Of a stretch of DNA of 64,000 nucleotides, positions 16,569 through 25,322 are shown piece by piece (position 1 is the stretch's first letter; the number at the start of each line of letters is the position of its first letter). The position numbers and the translations under genes were made by a program. The notes under the pieces were generated by a model, which was not told the origin of the DNA, searched no databases, and saw only the letters and a list, made by a program, of their open reading frames with translations. Source of the DNA: Desulfosoma sp. (lineage in GTDB: Bacteria > Desulfobacterota > Syntrophobacteria > Syntrophobacterales > DSM-9756); the NCBI GenBank assembly GCA_037481875.1, contig JBBFKY010000003.1, positions 344,428 through 408,427 on the forward strand. The letters run 5' to 3'.

Positions 16569-17363
16569 ATGAGCCCGTGCGAGCACCCCCTGAACCCTTT
16601 TGTGTGGCCCCAACTCAGTGCCGTCTCCGGACTTGTTCACGCCGTTTTTACACGCCACGGTGGAGTCAGTGACCCGCCTTACGCAACACTCAATGCGGCC
16701 CTGAACAATGGGGACAATCCGAAAGCCGTCTCGGAAAACCTGAGAAGGATCACCTCCTGGATCGGCTTGAAAATGTTGGTCACCGCACCCCAAGTGCACG
16801 GCTCCCAGGTGCTCGTGGTGGATCAAACCTCGTTGAACACCTTTCCACTAAAGACCGAAAACGGCTTTTCCCTCGCCATCGGTCCTCAGGCCGACGCTAT
16901 GGTCACCTCCATGGTGCATGTCGGTCTCTTGATCAAGATTGCCGACTGCCAAGCCGTTTTCCTTGTCGACCCGCTGAGACGTGTCGTGGCTAACGTGCAT
17001 TGCGGCTGGAGGGGAAGCGTCCAAAATATTTTGGCTCAAACCGTCCAGGTCATGCAGGCCCGGTTTGGAACCCGTCCCGAAGACCTTTTGGCGGCCATCA
17101 GCCCGTCCTTGGGACCTTGTTGCGCGGAATTCCGCAGCTATGCCTCCGAAATTCCTCAAGAATTGTGGGAATTTCAAATCCGTCCCACTTATTTCGATTT
17201 TTGGGCTGTCAGTCGATATCAGCTCACAGCATGCGGGCTGCGGCCTGAAAACATCTACACGGCAGGTGAATGCACCGTGTGCCGTCGAGACATCTATTTC
17301 AGTTACCGCGGTGAAAAAACCAAGGGCCGCATGGCGGCGGTAATCGGATTGACATCAGATTAG
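16569..17363 (+). CDS. pgeF: Peptidoglycan editing factor / multicopper-oxidase-like purine nucleoside phosphorylase
   Basis: A 264-residue member of the YfiH/PgeF (Cu-oxidase_4) family, reported as a peptidoglycan editing factor and as purine nucleoside phosphorylase/adenosine deaminase-like enzymes. The zinc/copper-site residues are visible in order: the His in APQVHGSQV, the Cys in KIADCQAVF, and the His in VANVHCGWRGSVQNIL. The family motif GPCCAEF follows near residue 179. The ribosome site is weak (TAGAG). It precedes pyrK by 15 bp, so the three genes pgeF-pyrK-pyrD are probably one transcript. Confidence 0.9.
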   Translation: MSPCEHPLNPFVWPQLSAVSGLVHAVFTRHGGVSDPPYATLNAALNNGDNPKAVSENLRRITSWIGLKMLVTAPQVHGSQVLVVDQTSLNTFPLKTENGFSLAIGPQADAMVTSMVHVGLLIKIADCQAVFLVDPLRRVVANVHCGWRGSVQNILAQTVQVMQARFGTRPEDLLAAISPSLGPCCAEFRSYASEIPQELWEFQIRPTYFDFWAVSRYQLTACGLRPENIYTAGECTVCRRDIYFSYRGEKTKGRMAAVIGLTSD

Positions 17364-17378
17364 GGAAAGTTCAAACGA

Positions 17379-18251
17379 GTGCCTAGGGTTCAGGAAAAAG
17401 CCAAAATTCTCGAAAATCACAAGGAAGCGGAAGGAATCTACCGCCTTGTGCTTTATGCACCGAGAATCGTCCCCACCGCTCGCCCAGGTCAGTTTGTCAT
17501 GGTGCGGGTCGCTTCGGAAGGATCGGACCCTTTGTTGGCCCGACCCTTTTCCTTTCATCGGCTTCATAAAGAAGACGGCCTCTTTGAACTTTTGGTAAGA
17601 GTTGTCGGCAGGGGGACACAGCTTCTATCGCAAAGCCGTCCAGGAAGTCCCCTGCAGGTGGTGGGGCCTTTGGGACGTGGGTTCACCTTACCGACCAGCG
17701 CGCAAGAGACCGTGTTTTTCGTGGCCGGAGGCATCGGGATCGCGCCGCTTCAAGCCCTGCTTGACCATGTGCTGACCACCACCCATAAAGATCATCCGGA
17801 ACGTGTTTATCTTTTTTACGGAGTTCGTACGGCCGGCGAATTCATCTCCTTGAATTCATTAAAGCGAACCGGAATACACTTGGTATTAAGCACCGATGAT
17901 GGATCGACGGGACAATCGGGCACGGTGGTGGAAGCGGTGCAGCAGTCCGTGAAAGATCTTTCGTCGATGCCGGAACGACTCTATGCGTGCGGCTCTTTGC
18001 CCATGCAGGTGAGTCTGGCTCGTTGGGTTCAAGGGCGTAACATTTTTGTTGAAATGTCCCTGGAATCCATGATGGCCTGCGGCCTTGGGGCTTGCTTAGG
18101 TTGTGCTTTGCCCGCCGTGCATGCCGACGGCCCCGAGGTGGAACACTATCTTCATGTTTGTCAAGACGGTCCTGTTTTAGACCCGAGAAGGATACGATGG
18201 GACAAAGTCCAACCCCTCATGGTTCGGCCCCAGACCTACGTGTCTCTTTAG
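17379..18251 (+). CDS. pyrK: Dihydroorotate dehydrogenase electron transfer subunit
   Basis: PyrK passes electrons from class 1B dihydroorotate dehydrogenase to NAD through FAD and a [2Fe-2S] cluster. In this 290-residue protein the FAD-binding RPFSFH motif is near residue 54 and the nucleotide loop GGIGIAPLQAL near residue 119. The cluster ligands are the Cys residues in CGLGACLGC plus the later HVCQDGP. The start is GTG with a modest GGGAAAG upstream. The C-terminus overlaps the start of pyrD by 55 bp, consistent with coupled synthesis of the alpha2-beta2 enzyme. Confidence 0.92.
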   Translation: MPRVQEKAKILENHKEAEGIYRLVLYAPRIVPTARPGQFVMVRVASEGSDPLLARPFSFHRLHKEDGLFELLVRVVGRGTQLLSQSRPGSPLQVVGPLGRGFTLPTSAQETVFFVAGGIGIAPLQALLDHVLTTTHKDHPERVYLFYGVRTAGEFISLNSLKRTGIHLVLSTDDGSTGQSGTVVEAVQQSVKDLSSMPERLYACGSLPMQVSLARWVQGRNIFVEMSLESMMACGLGACLGCALPAVHADGPEVEHYLHVCQDGPVLDPRRIRWDKVQPLMVRPQTYVSL

Positions 18252-19198
18252 GGCCGCTGCAACTGGCCAATCCGGTGCTCACCGCCTCGGGAACTTTCGG
18301 CTACGGGCTGGAATTTTCCGATTTTGTAGATCTTTCTCGGCTAGGCGGCATCGTTGTTAAAGGCCTTTCCTTGAAACCTCGACCGGGGAATCCGCCGCCT
18401 CGTCTCGCCGAAACCCCCTGCGGCCTGCTCAATGCCATCGGCTTGGAAAATGTGGGCGTCGAAAAGTTCATCGAGGACAAACTACCACTGCTTCGCCAGA
18501 GGGGTGCCCTGATTATCGTCAACATTCTGGGCAACACCGTGGAAGAATACGCCGAATTGGCGGCTCTTCTTTCAGGTGTCCCAGGAATCGCCGCTTTAGA
18601 AATCAATATCAGTTGTCCCAACGTGAAAAAGGGTGGCATGGTTTTCGGCACCGACCCTCACATGGCGGCTCAGGTCGTCGCCGCCGTGCGCAAGCGTACG
18701 CACCTGCCTCTCATCACAAAACTAAGCCCGAATGTCACTTCCATAGCGGACATTGCTCGTGCCGTCGTGGATGCGGGTTCGGATATCCTCTCCTGCATCA
18801 ATACCGTTTCAGCCATGGCCGTGGATCCCTTCAGCCGGCGTCCCAAGTTGGCCAACATTCTTGGAGGGCTGTCCGGGCCCGCCATTAAGCCCATCGCCTT
18901 GCGATGTGTGTATGAAACCGTGCAAGCGGTCTCCTGTCCCGTTATCGGCATCGGAGGGATTCAAACGGCTCTGGATGCTTTGGAATTCCTTCTGGTGGGG
19001 GCTTCGGCCGTTCAGGTGGGAACCGCCAATTTTGTTCACCCCAGGGCCAGCTTGGACATTCTTGACGGTATCGAAAGGTTTTGCCGTCAGCAAGGTCTCG
19101 GCGCGATCACCGATTACATCGGCACTTTGGACACTTCATGCCGCTTTCCCCTCGCCGACATGTCCTGTGACTTGTCACATCCGAGGCCCTTTCCCTGA
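18197..19198 (+). CDS. pyrD: Dihydroorotate dehydrogenase, class 1B catalytic subunit
   Basis: Fourth step of pyrimidine synthesis: dihydroorotate to orotate, FMN-dependent. The 333-residue TIM barrel shows NPVLTASGTFGYG, the substrate loop ETPCGLLNAIGLEN, the active-site NISCPNVKKGG (catalytic Cys in class 1 enzymes), and the FMN phosphate region IGIGGIQTALDALEF...GASAVQVGTA. The ATG has AGAAGGA five bases upstream and lies inside the end of pyrK; longer in-frame extensions are shadows of pyrK. With PyrK it forms the NAD-linked form typical of anaerobes. Confidence 0.94.
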   Translation: MGQSPTPHGSAPDLRVSLGPLQLANPVLTASGTFGYGLEFSDFVDLSRLGGIVVKGLSLKPRPGNPPPRLAETPCGLLNAIGLENVGVEKFIEDKLPLLRQRGALIIVNILGNTVEEYAELAALLSGVPGIAALEINISCPNVKKGGMVFGTDPHMAAQVVAAVRKRTHLPLITKLSPNVTSIADIARAVVDAGSDILSCINTVSAMAVDPFSRRPKLANILGGLSGPAIKPIALRCVYETVQAVSCPVIGIGGIQTALDALEFLLVGASAVQVGTANFVHPRASLDILDGIERFCRQQGLGAITDYIGTLDTSCRFPLADMSCDLSHPRPFP

Positions 19199-19256
19199 TC
19201 GCCCCGAAACCCGGGCGCAGACTAAAACGTTCAGCGCCAAATTCTCCTGTGTCACA

Positions 19257-19844
19257 TCATCTGCGGGTGAAATGCTTTCCTTCCAAACGACACTGGCGAA
19301 GCCACGCCGGGTCCTTTTCGATATCCTTTTTCCCTTCCAATTCCCTGAAACAGAGTTCCCCGACCACTCGGCCGCCTACGGCGTCCATAAAGTAAGTGAA
19401 GGTGAGCCTCGCACAGTCAAAAAGACGTTTCCCGCGAGTCGCCGCGGCACTGAGCAGGTAACCTCTTTTGCTCACCCCTTCTTCCTCGGGCTTTGAAGAG
19501 GGATGGGCTTGTTCTTGCAAGCTTTTTTTCATGAACAAGGCTTGACAGCGATCGATAAGCAGCTTCACTTGTCCGGTGACATTGTAGAAATACACGGGAG
19601 TGGCTAGCACGATGCCTTCGGCTTTTTCCAGCAGAGGATAAACCTCTTGCATATCATCCTTAACGACACACTGACCTGTTTCATCGCAGCCGCCGCACCC
19701 GAGACAGCCCTGCATGGAGAGTTTTCTCACGTAAATGGGGCTGACTAAAGCCCCTTCCTCTTGGGCTCCTTCCAAAAAAGCATCCAGCATCTTATCCGTG
19801 TTTCCACCTACCCGCGGTGATCCGTAAATCCCCACAATATGCAT
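19257..19844 (-). CDS. Iron-sulfur flavoprotein / NADPH-dependent FMN reductase family
   Basis: A 195-residue flavodoxin-like protein. The FMN phosphate loop is GSPRVGGNTDKML at residue 9, and ATPVYFYNVTGQ lines the isoalloxazine site. A compact Cys motif (CLGCGGCDETGQC, about residues 47-59) is typical of archaeal and clostridial Isf proteins that bind a [4Fe-4S] cluster next to FMN. These act in electron transfer or detoxification; the partner is unknown. AAGGAG lies 8 bp before the ATG. It is transcribed away from the second liv operon. Confidence 0.85.
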   Translation of the reverse strand: MHIVGIYGSPRVGGNTDKMLDAFLEGAQEEGALVSPIYVRKLSMQGCLGCGGCDETGQCVVKDDMQEVYPLLEKAEGIVLATPVYFYNVTGQVKLLIDRCQALFMKKSLQEQAHPSSKPEEEGVSKRGYLLSAAATRGKRLFDCARLTFTYFMDAVGGRVVGELCFRELEGKKDIEKDPAWLRQCRLEGKHFTRR

Positions 19845-19877
19845 GAATTCTTCTCCTTTGTTGGAAAACCTTCGTGA

Positions 19878-19907
19878 TTGAAAGCACGTACGCGCCTATG
19901 CTATAGA
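19878..19907 (+). promoter_or_regulatory. Candidate sigma-70 promoter of the second liv operon
   Basis: TTGAAA and TATAGA separated by 18 bp, about 70 bp upstream of the binding protein start. Position and match make it the best promoter candidate in the gap between the divergent flavoprotein and binding protein genes. Confidence 0.5.
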
Positions 19908-19976
19908 GGCTTTCGTCTTGGATCGACTGTGATGTCCCATAAACCCCATCACTTTTCAAGCCAAGGAGGAAAAACC

Positions 19977-21149
19977 ATGTCGCGACGAAAACCCTTGATT
20001 GTTTTTTTTGCTTTCTTAGCCGTCGTAGGCTACCTGTCCATGGCGTCGGCTGCGAACACGATCAAGATCGGTTTTAACATTCCTCTCACCGGCGACATTC
20101 CCAAAGTGGGAGAAGGATCCAAGTACGCGGCCGAAATTTTTCTGGCGGAGGTGAATGGGGCCGGTGGCATCAAGGTCGGAGACAAGACCTACTTACTGCA
20201 GTTTATTTATGAGGACAACGAATCCAAAGCGGAATCGGCTACGGCTGCTGCCCTGAAGCTCATCACGCAAGACCAGGTCCTGGCCATCGTTGGACCTCAG
20301 GCCAGCAAACAAGCCATTCCCGCAGGGGAAGTGTGTAATTCTTACAAGACTCCAATGATTTCCCCATGGTCGACCAATCCTCAGACCACATTGAACCGCC
20401 CTTATGTGTTTCGAGCCTGTTTCTTGGATCCTTTTCAGGGACCGGTAGCGGCCAAGTTCGCTACTGAAGAATTTCAAGCCAAAAAAGCCGCAGTCCTTTA
20501 TGACATTGCCAGCGATTATCCCAAGGGACTCGCTGAATATTTTAAGGAAGCTTTTGAAAAGATTCACGGACCCGGTTCTGTGGTGGCTTTTGAAACCTTT
20601 ACCACCAAGGATCGCGATTTCAGTGCGCAGCTGACCAACATCATCAAATCCGGCGCCGATGTTCTCTTTACCCCTCAATACTACGACGAAGTGCCCCTGA
20701 TCGTAAAACAGGCCCATCAATTGGGATGGAAGAAACCCATCATGGGCAGTGATAGTTGGGGTTCGGCGGAACTCATGAAACTGTGCGGGGATGACTGCAA
20801 GGGGCTCTTTTTCACCACCCACTATGCGGCTGCGGGAGCTAAAGGGGCCACCAAAGAGTTTATCGACAAATACAATGCCAAATACGGGTATGTGCCGGAC
20901 GATGTGGCGGCCCTCACCTGGGATGCCATTCGGCTTCTGGTTCAAGCCATTCAAAACACGGGAGGGCTAACCGGGGATCTGGAAAAAGACCGTGATAACG
21001 TGAAGAATGCTTTGGCCCAAATCAAGGACTTTGAAGGTATCACCGGGAAAATGACTTTCACCCCTGAAGGCGATCCCATCAAGTGCGCCGTGGTGGTGAA
21101 GATCAGTGATAAGGGGGAATTTGAATTTTACAAGTCCGTATGCCCATAA
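19977..21149 (+). CDS. livK: Periplasmic amino-acid-binding protein, second LivK-type
   Basis: A 390-residue receptor with a signal peptide (hydrophobic LIVFFAFLAVVGYLSM, cleavage near ASA-AN) and the LivJ/LivK fold: TIKIGFNIPLTGDIPKVGEG, VGPQASKQAIPAGEV, then DDVAALTWDAIRLLVQAI. The true ATG follows AAGGAGG; 33 additional codons upstream are in frame but precede this site. It differs clearly from the receptor at 14-15 kb and starts its own liv operon. A 700-bp gap with repeats separates it from livH. The substrate is probably a branched-chain or other hydrophobic amino acid, unproven. Confidence 0.88.
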   Translation: MSRRKPLIVFFAFLAVVGYLSMASAANTIKIGFNIPLTGDIPKVGEGSKYAAEIFLAEVNGAGGIKVGDKTYLLQFIYEDNESKAESATAAALKLITQDQVLAIVGPQASKQAIPAGEVCNSYKTPMISPWSTNPQTTLNRPYVFRACFLDPFQGPVAAKFATEEFQAKKAAVLYDIASDYPKGLAEYFKEAFEKIHGPGSVVAFETFTTKDRDFSAQLTNIIKSGADVLFTPQYYDEVPLIVKQAHQLGWKKPIMGSDSWGSAELMKLCGDDCKGLFFTTHYAAAGAKGATKEFIDKYNAKYGYVPDDVAALTWDAIRLLVQAIQNTGGLTGDLEKDRDNVKNALAQIKDFEGITGKMTFTPEGDPIKCAVVVKISDKGEFEFYKSVCP

Positions 21150-21169
21150 CCCATGGTGCGGCGTAACCT

Positions 21170-21369
21170 AGGGGGGCTTGTCCGAAAGAGAGAAAAGGCA
21201 ATGGTTTTTCTGGGAGCAGGGGCCTTCGGCCCGCCATCTGTGCGGGTGGAGAACCTTCGCTCCGAGAAAAATAGCTCCGATTCAGGTTTGTAGGGGCGAG
21301 GCGGCGCCTCACCCCTACCTGAAACAGCGTTCGTATCAGAGGTCATTGGGCGTTTTCGGTCAACCCTCT
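21170..21369. repeat. Dispersed GC-rich repeat, copy B1
   Basis: Begins with GGGGGGCTTGTCCGA, like the terminal repeat of copy A. It contains TTTCTGGGAGCAGGGGCCTT and the palindrome-like GGGGCGAGGCGGCGCCTCACCCC preceded by CAGGTTTGTA, and ends near TCGGTCAACCCTCT, a weak inverted copy of its left end. It lies inside the second liv operon. Confidence 0.55.
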
Positions 21370-21398
21370 CGAGTTTTTCCCAGAACCAATTTTGCCGT

Positions 21399-21505
21399 GG
21401 GACCGCGGGCGCCCCGCCCGCTCAAATGGCGGGACAAGAGCCCGCTGACGAAAAGATACAGGTGTCGGCTGGTAGGGACGAGGCGGCGCCTCGCTCCTAC
21501 CGGAA
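21399..21505. repeat. Dispersed GC-rich repeat, copy B2
   Basis: Adjacent partial copy with the module GCGGGCGCCCCGCCCGC followed by CGAGGCGGCGCCTCG inside matching flanks (GGTAGGGA and TCCTACC). No terminal repeats found. Confidence 0.5.
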
Positions 21506-21736
21506 AAGGTATTCGAGGCGCCAATCATTGTGTGCTCTTGGACACGCTCTCGATGGCAAGCCGAAAGATAGCAATCAGCATGGGCTCTCACTTCATGGCA
21601 TCCACGAAGACCGGCAAAAAGGGGCAAGCCTTGGTTTTTCTGAAAGCACAGGAAACCGGCAGGGAACGCTCCCCTTATAGCATCATTCGGTGGGTCCAGT
21701 TTTGAACGAAAGTCTTGCTTGATTGCTCACATGGAC

Positions 21737-21773
21737 GGGCTCCCTCGCCCTCCCTCGTACGGCGAGGGAGCCC
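21737..21773 (+). terminator. Long hairpin between livK and livH of the second liv operon
   Basis: GGGCTCCCTCGCC and GGCGAGGGAGCCC form a perfect 13-bp stem with an 11-base loop about 75 bp before livH. No T-run follows, so it may stabilise the upstream message end or attenuate weakly instead of acting as a full intrinsic terminator. Its position mirrors the terminator between livK and livH in the first liv operon. Confidence 0.45.
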
Positions 21774-21849
21774 TTGCCTTGCAACGGGGTTTTTCCGGGA
21801 ATCCCCGAAGCGTTTCAACGTCAACCCTTAGAGAAAAACGGAACGGCTC

Positions 21850-22776
21850 GTGGATTTGCTTCTGCAAAACATCCTGAACGCTCTTCAGTGGGGAAGTTTT
21901 TACGCCCTGATCGCTCTGGGCTACACCCTGGTCTATGGGGTGTTGCTCTTGATCAATTTCGCCCACGGAGACATCTTCATGGTAGGGGCCTACATCGGCT
22001 TTTTCGTCGCTAATTTCCTCTTGGGCGTCTATGCTTTTAAATTGCCCGTAAGCCTTTCTCCACCCTTGGTTTTCGTGCTTACCCTTTTGGCCGCTATGGT
22101 TTTGACGGCTCTTGTGGGTGTCACTTTGGAAAGAGTGGCCTATCGGCCGTTGCGACGTCGTGGTGCCCCGCGTCTTTATGTGGTCATCACCGCTCTGATG
22201 TGCGGCTTGCTTTTGGAAAATGGCAATTTGGCTCTTCTCGGAGCCAGCCGACGCAGTTTTCCCACCCTGATTCCCACAACGGTCTATGACGTAGCCGGCG
22301 TGCTTGTCACCAACGTGAAAATCCTCGTCATCATCGCGACCATTCTTGTCTTTATTTTTTTAGAGACCGTCGTGCGCAAAACAAAGCTCGGCATGGCCAT
22401 GAGGGCTATTTCCTATGATCGCATGGCCGTTCCCCTGATGGGTATTCCTGTGGATCGTGTCATTGTTTTCACTTTCGTTCTGGGGTCTTCCATGGCGGCT
22501 TTGGGAGGGGTGCTTTTCGCTTCGGCTTACCCGGTTCTAGAACCCTACATGGGGGCTCTCATCGGCTGGAAAGCTTTTATTGCGGCGGTCATCGGCGGCA
22601 TCGGTGAAATTCGAGGGGCCTTTGTGGGCGGATTTCTTCTCGGCTTTGTGGAGATTTTTGTAGCCGCTTTCTTCCCGTCCACACTGAGGGATCTTATCGC
22701 CTTCAGCATTTTGCTGGTGTTTTTGAGTTTCCGTCCTACAGGCATTTTCGGTGTCGCACGGGCCACCAAAATCTGA
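21850..22776 (+). CDS. livH: Branched-chain amino acid ABC transporter, permease LivH
   Basis: A 308-residue permease with the LivH signatures GSFYALIALGYTLVYGVLLLINFAHGDI at the start and AFIAAVIGGIGEIRGAFVGG near residue 240. The start is GTG; the upstream sequence contains GGAACGG. It is first of a compact livH-M-G-F set and presumably works with the receptor encoded 700 bp upstream. Confidence 0.92.
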   Translation: MDLLLQNILNALQWGSFYALIALGYTLVYGVLLLINFAHGDIFMVGAYIGFFVANFLLGVYAFKLPVSLSPPLVFVLTLLAAMVLTALVGVTLERVAYRPLRRRGAPRLYVVITALMCGLLLENGNLALLGASRRSFPTLIPTTVYDVAGVLVTNVKILVIIATILVFIFLETVVRKTKLGMAMRAISYDRMAVPLMGIPVDRVIVFTFVLGSSMAALGGVLFASAYPVLEPYMGALIGWKAFIAAVIGGIGEIRGAFVGGFLLGFVEIFVAAFFPSTLRDLIAFSILLVFLSFRPTGIFGVARATKI

Positions 22777-22793
22777 GTGCAGGACAGAAGAGC

Positions 22794-23816
22794 ATGCAAC
22801 GTTATCTCGGACTCTGGCTATACCTTGCCTTTTCCTTGGTGCTTCTGGGGATCTGTCAAGCTCGATGGCTCACTCCTTACGTGCAACTGGTGATCATGTT
22901 CATCGGCATCAACATTATCCTGTCCAGTTCTCTGAACCTCATCAACGGGTATATGGGAGAATTTTCTTGCGGACATGCGGGATTTATGGCCGTTGGGGCC
23001 TATGTGGCTTCCATTCTTAATGTGTGGCTGTTTACGTCCCATAAGGTTTTCGGTCCTCCGATCTTGACACCCTCGGCAGCCGTCTACCTCTTTCCGGTGA
23101 CACTGGTTGCAGGAGGCCTAGCGGCCGCTCTGGCGGGCCTTCTCGTGGCTTTTCCTTCCTTTCGCACGCGAGGTGACTACCTGGCCATTATCACCTTGGC
23201 GGTGAACTACATTGTCAAGAGCTCCGTGGAAAACATTCAAGCCATCGGTGGTGCCCGAGGATTCATGGGCATGCGCAAAGTTATCGAAGAAATGGAAGCG
23301 GTTTGGCGTATTCCCTGGGTGCTGCTGTGGGTTCTCGTTTTTACAGGGCTTACCGTTTGGATTCTGCACCGGTTTGTGTCTTCCTCTTACGGCAAGGGGA
23401 TCGTCGCCATTCGGGACGATGAGATCGCTGCTGAAATCATGGGTGTGGACACTCGGCGCATGAAGCTTGTGGCTTTCATGCTCTCATCCGGCCTTGCCGG
23501 CATCGCCGGAGGCCTTTTTGCGCACATTCTCGGTTACATTAACCCGGGAACCTTCACGATCATGAAATCCACGGAAGTCATGGTCATGGTCTATTTAGGA
23601 GGAATGGGATCCTTGAGCGGGTCGGTTTTGAGCGCGGTGGTTTTTACAGTCATTCTGGAACTGCTTCGACCGCTTCAGGTTATCAAATGGGTCGTGATTC
23701 CTCTCCTGCTCATTCTGCTCATGCTTCTTCGACCCGAGGGCATTCTCGGCAATCGGGAACTGACGGACGTCTTTCCGAAGCTTCGCCGATGGTTTGCCAC
23801 GGAAAAGGAGGCCTAG
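22794..23816 (+). CDS. livM: Branched-chain amino acid ABC transporter, permease LivM
   Basis: A 340-residue multi-helix permease with INGYMGEFSCGHAGFMAVGAY, the LivM signature region, and the coupling segment GIVAIRDDEIAAEIMGVDTRRMK. AGAAGAG precedes the ATG. The TAG stop is immediately adjacent to the livG ATG. Confidence 0.92.
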   Translation: MQRYLGLWLYLAFSLVLLGICQARWLTPYVQLVIMFIGINIILSSSLNLINGYMGEFSCGHAGFMAVGAYVASILNVWLFTSHKVFGPPILTPSAAVYLFPVTLVAGGLAAALAGLLVAFPSFRTRGDYLAIITLAVNYIVKSSVENIQAIGGARGFMGMRKVIEEMEAVWRIPWVLLWVLVFTGLTVWILHRFVSSSYGKGIVAIRDDEIAAEIMGVDTRRMKLVAFMLSSGLAGIAGGLFAHILGYINPGTFTIMKSTEVMVMVYLGGMGSLSGSVLSAVVFTVILELLRPLQVIKWVVIPLLLILLMLLRPEGILGNRELTDVFPKLRRWFATEKEA

Positions 23817-24593
23817 ATGGCGCTCCTGGAAGTTCGAAAACTCACACACTATTTCGGAGGCCTTCGCGCCGTTGCCAATTTCAACCTCCGTCTGCAAGGC
23901 GGAGAGCTCTTGGGGCTGATCGGACCCAACGGGGCGGGAAAAACCACTGTCTTTAACCTTGTCTGCGGGTTCTATAAGCCGACGGAAGGCCAAATTCTCT
24001 TCCAGGACAAAGAGATTACCGGGCTACGGCCTCACGCCGTCACCGCCATGGGCATCGCCCGAACCTTTCAAAACATTCGACTCTGGAACACCCTCACCGT
24101 CTTCGATAACCTCTGTATCGCCCAGCATTTTCGACTGGGGTACGGCTTGCTGGACACTGTGTTGCGCACGGCACGATACATCACCCGGGAACGAAGCGTG
24201 CGTCGCACCACGGAAGAGCTTTTGGAAATCATGGGTTTGCGCCATTACGCCTATGAATACCCGAACAATCTTCCCTACGGTATGCAACGCCGCCTGGAGA
24301 TCGGACGAGCTCTGGCCACTCGCCCTAAACTCCTGCTGCTGGATGAACCGGCCGCGGGCATGAACCCCGGCGAAATCGGTCAGCTGGTGGAAACCATCCG
24401 ATGGATCCGGGAATCCTTTCAACTGACCATCTGGCTCATCGAACACCACATGCGGGTGGTCATGAACGTCTGTGAACGCGTGCAGGTCCTCGATTTTGGA
24501 GAAACCATCGCCGACGGTCCTCCGGATGAGGTTCGACGCAACCCTCGAGTGATCCAGGCTTATCTTGGGAGTGAAGAACTGAGCCATGCTTGA
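23817..24593 (+). CDS. livG: Branched-chain amino acid ABC transporter, ATPase LivG
   Basis: A 258-residue ATPase with Walker A GPNGAGKTTVFN, the LivG-typical GIARTFQNIRLWNTLTVFDN, Walker B LLLLDEPAAGMNP, and the switch His in IEHHMRVVM. The signature region reads LPYGMQRRLEIG. An AGGAGG inside the end of livM serves as ribosome site. It overlaps livF by 8 bp. Confidence 0.93.
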   Translation: MALLEVRKLTHYFGGLRAVANFNLRLQGGELLGLIGPNGAGKTTVFNLVCGFYKPTEGQILFQDKEITGLRPHAVTAMGIARTFQNIRLWNTLTVFDNLCIAQHFRLGYGLLDTVLRTARYITRERSVRRTTEELLEIMGLRHYAYEYPNNLPYGMQRRLEIGRALATRPKLLLLDEPAAGMNPGEIGQLVETIRWIRESFQLTIWLIEHHMRVVMNVCERVQVLDFGETIADGPPDEVRRNPRVIQAYLGSEELSHA

Positions 24594-25305
24594 AGTCACG
24601 AACCTGCATGTCCGCTACGGCAACATCGAAGCCCTGCACGGCATTTCTTTCACCGTTCGGGAAGGAGAAATGGTGGCTTTGCTTGGAGCCAACGGTGCCG
24701 GAAAGACCACCACTTTATGCAGCATCATGCGGCTGCCACCTCCTGAAGGGCCTGTGGTGACCCAGGGAAGTTTACGCTTTAAAGGTGTAGACCTTTTGAA
24801 TGTCCCGCCTCACGAGGTGGTCGCTAAACACGGTATCGGTTTGGTTCCGGAAGGACGCCACATTTTCGGGAATCTCACCGTCATGGAAAACCTGCGCATC
24901 GCCACCTATGCTCGAAAAGATCACGCCGCCATTGCCAAGGACATGGACAGGGTTTTTACGCTTTTTCCCCGGTTGGCCGACCGAAAAAACCAGAGAGCGG
25001 ACACCCTGAGTGGTGGTGAGCAACAAATGCTGGCGATGGGTCGAGCTTTCATGTCCGGCGTGCGATGGATTCTTTTGGACGAACCATCCATGGGCCTTTC
25101 TCCTCTGCTCATGCAGGAACTGTTTCGTGTTCTGAAGGAACTTAACGAAACAGGTACCACCATTTTGGTGGTGGAGCAAAATGCGCATCTTGCTTTGCGG
25201 TATGCTCACCGAGCCTATGTTTTGGAGACAGGGCGAATCGTGATGGAAGGGCCGGCCCATCTGCTGGCTCAAGATCCGGAAGTGAAAAAAGCCTATCTCG
25301 GCTGA
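24586..25305 (+). CDS. livF: Branched-chain amino acid ABC transporter, ATPase LivF
   Basis: A 239-residue ATPase with Walker A GANGAGKTTTLC, VPEGRHIFGNLTV, signature LSGGEQQMLAMG and Walker B ILLDEPSMGLSP. The short intersubunit overlap with livG implies coupled translation. It is followed 17 bp later by serA. Confidence 0.93.
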   Translation: MLEVTNLHVRYGNIEALHGISFTVREGEMVALLGANGAGKTTTLCSIMRLPPPEGPVVTQGSLRFKGVDLLNVPPHEVVAKHGIGLVPEGRHIFGNLTVMENLRIATYARKDHAAIAKDMDRVFTLFPRLADRKNQRADTLSGGEQQMLAMGRAFMSGVRWILLDEPSMGLSPLLMQELFRVLKELNETGTTILVVEQNAHLALRYAHRAYVLETGRIVMEGPAHLLAQDPEVKKAYLG

Positions 25306-25322
25306 CACACAGGAGCAAACCC

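Noticed and set aside
21170..21505. CRISPR-like array from repeated GC-rich units
   Set aside because: Units are degenerate, unevenly spaced, lack similar-size spacers, and there are no cas genes.
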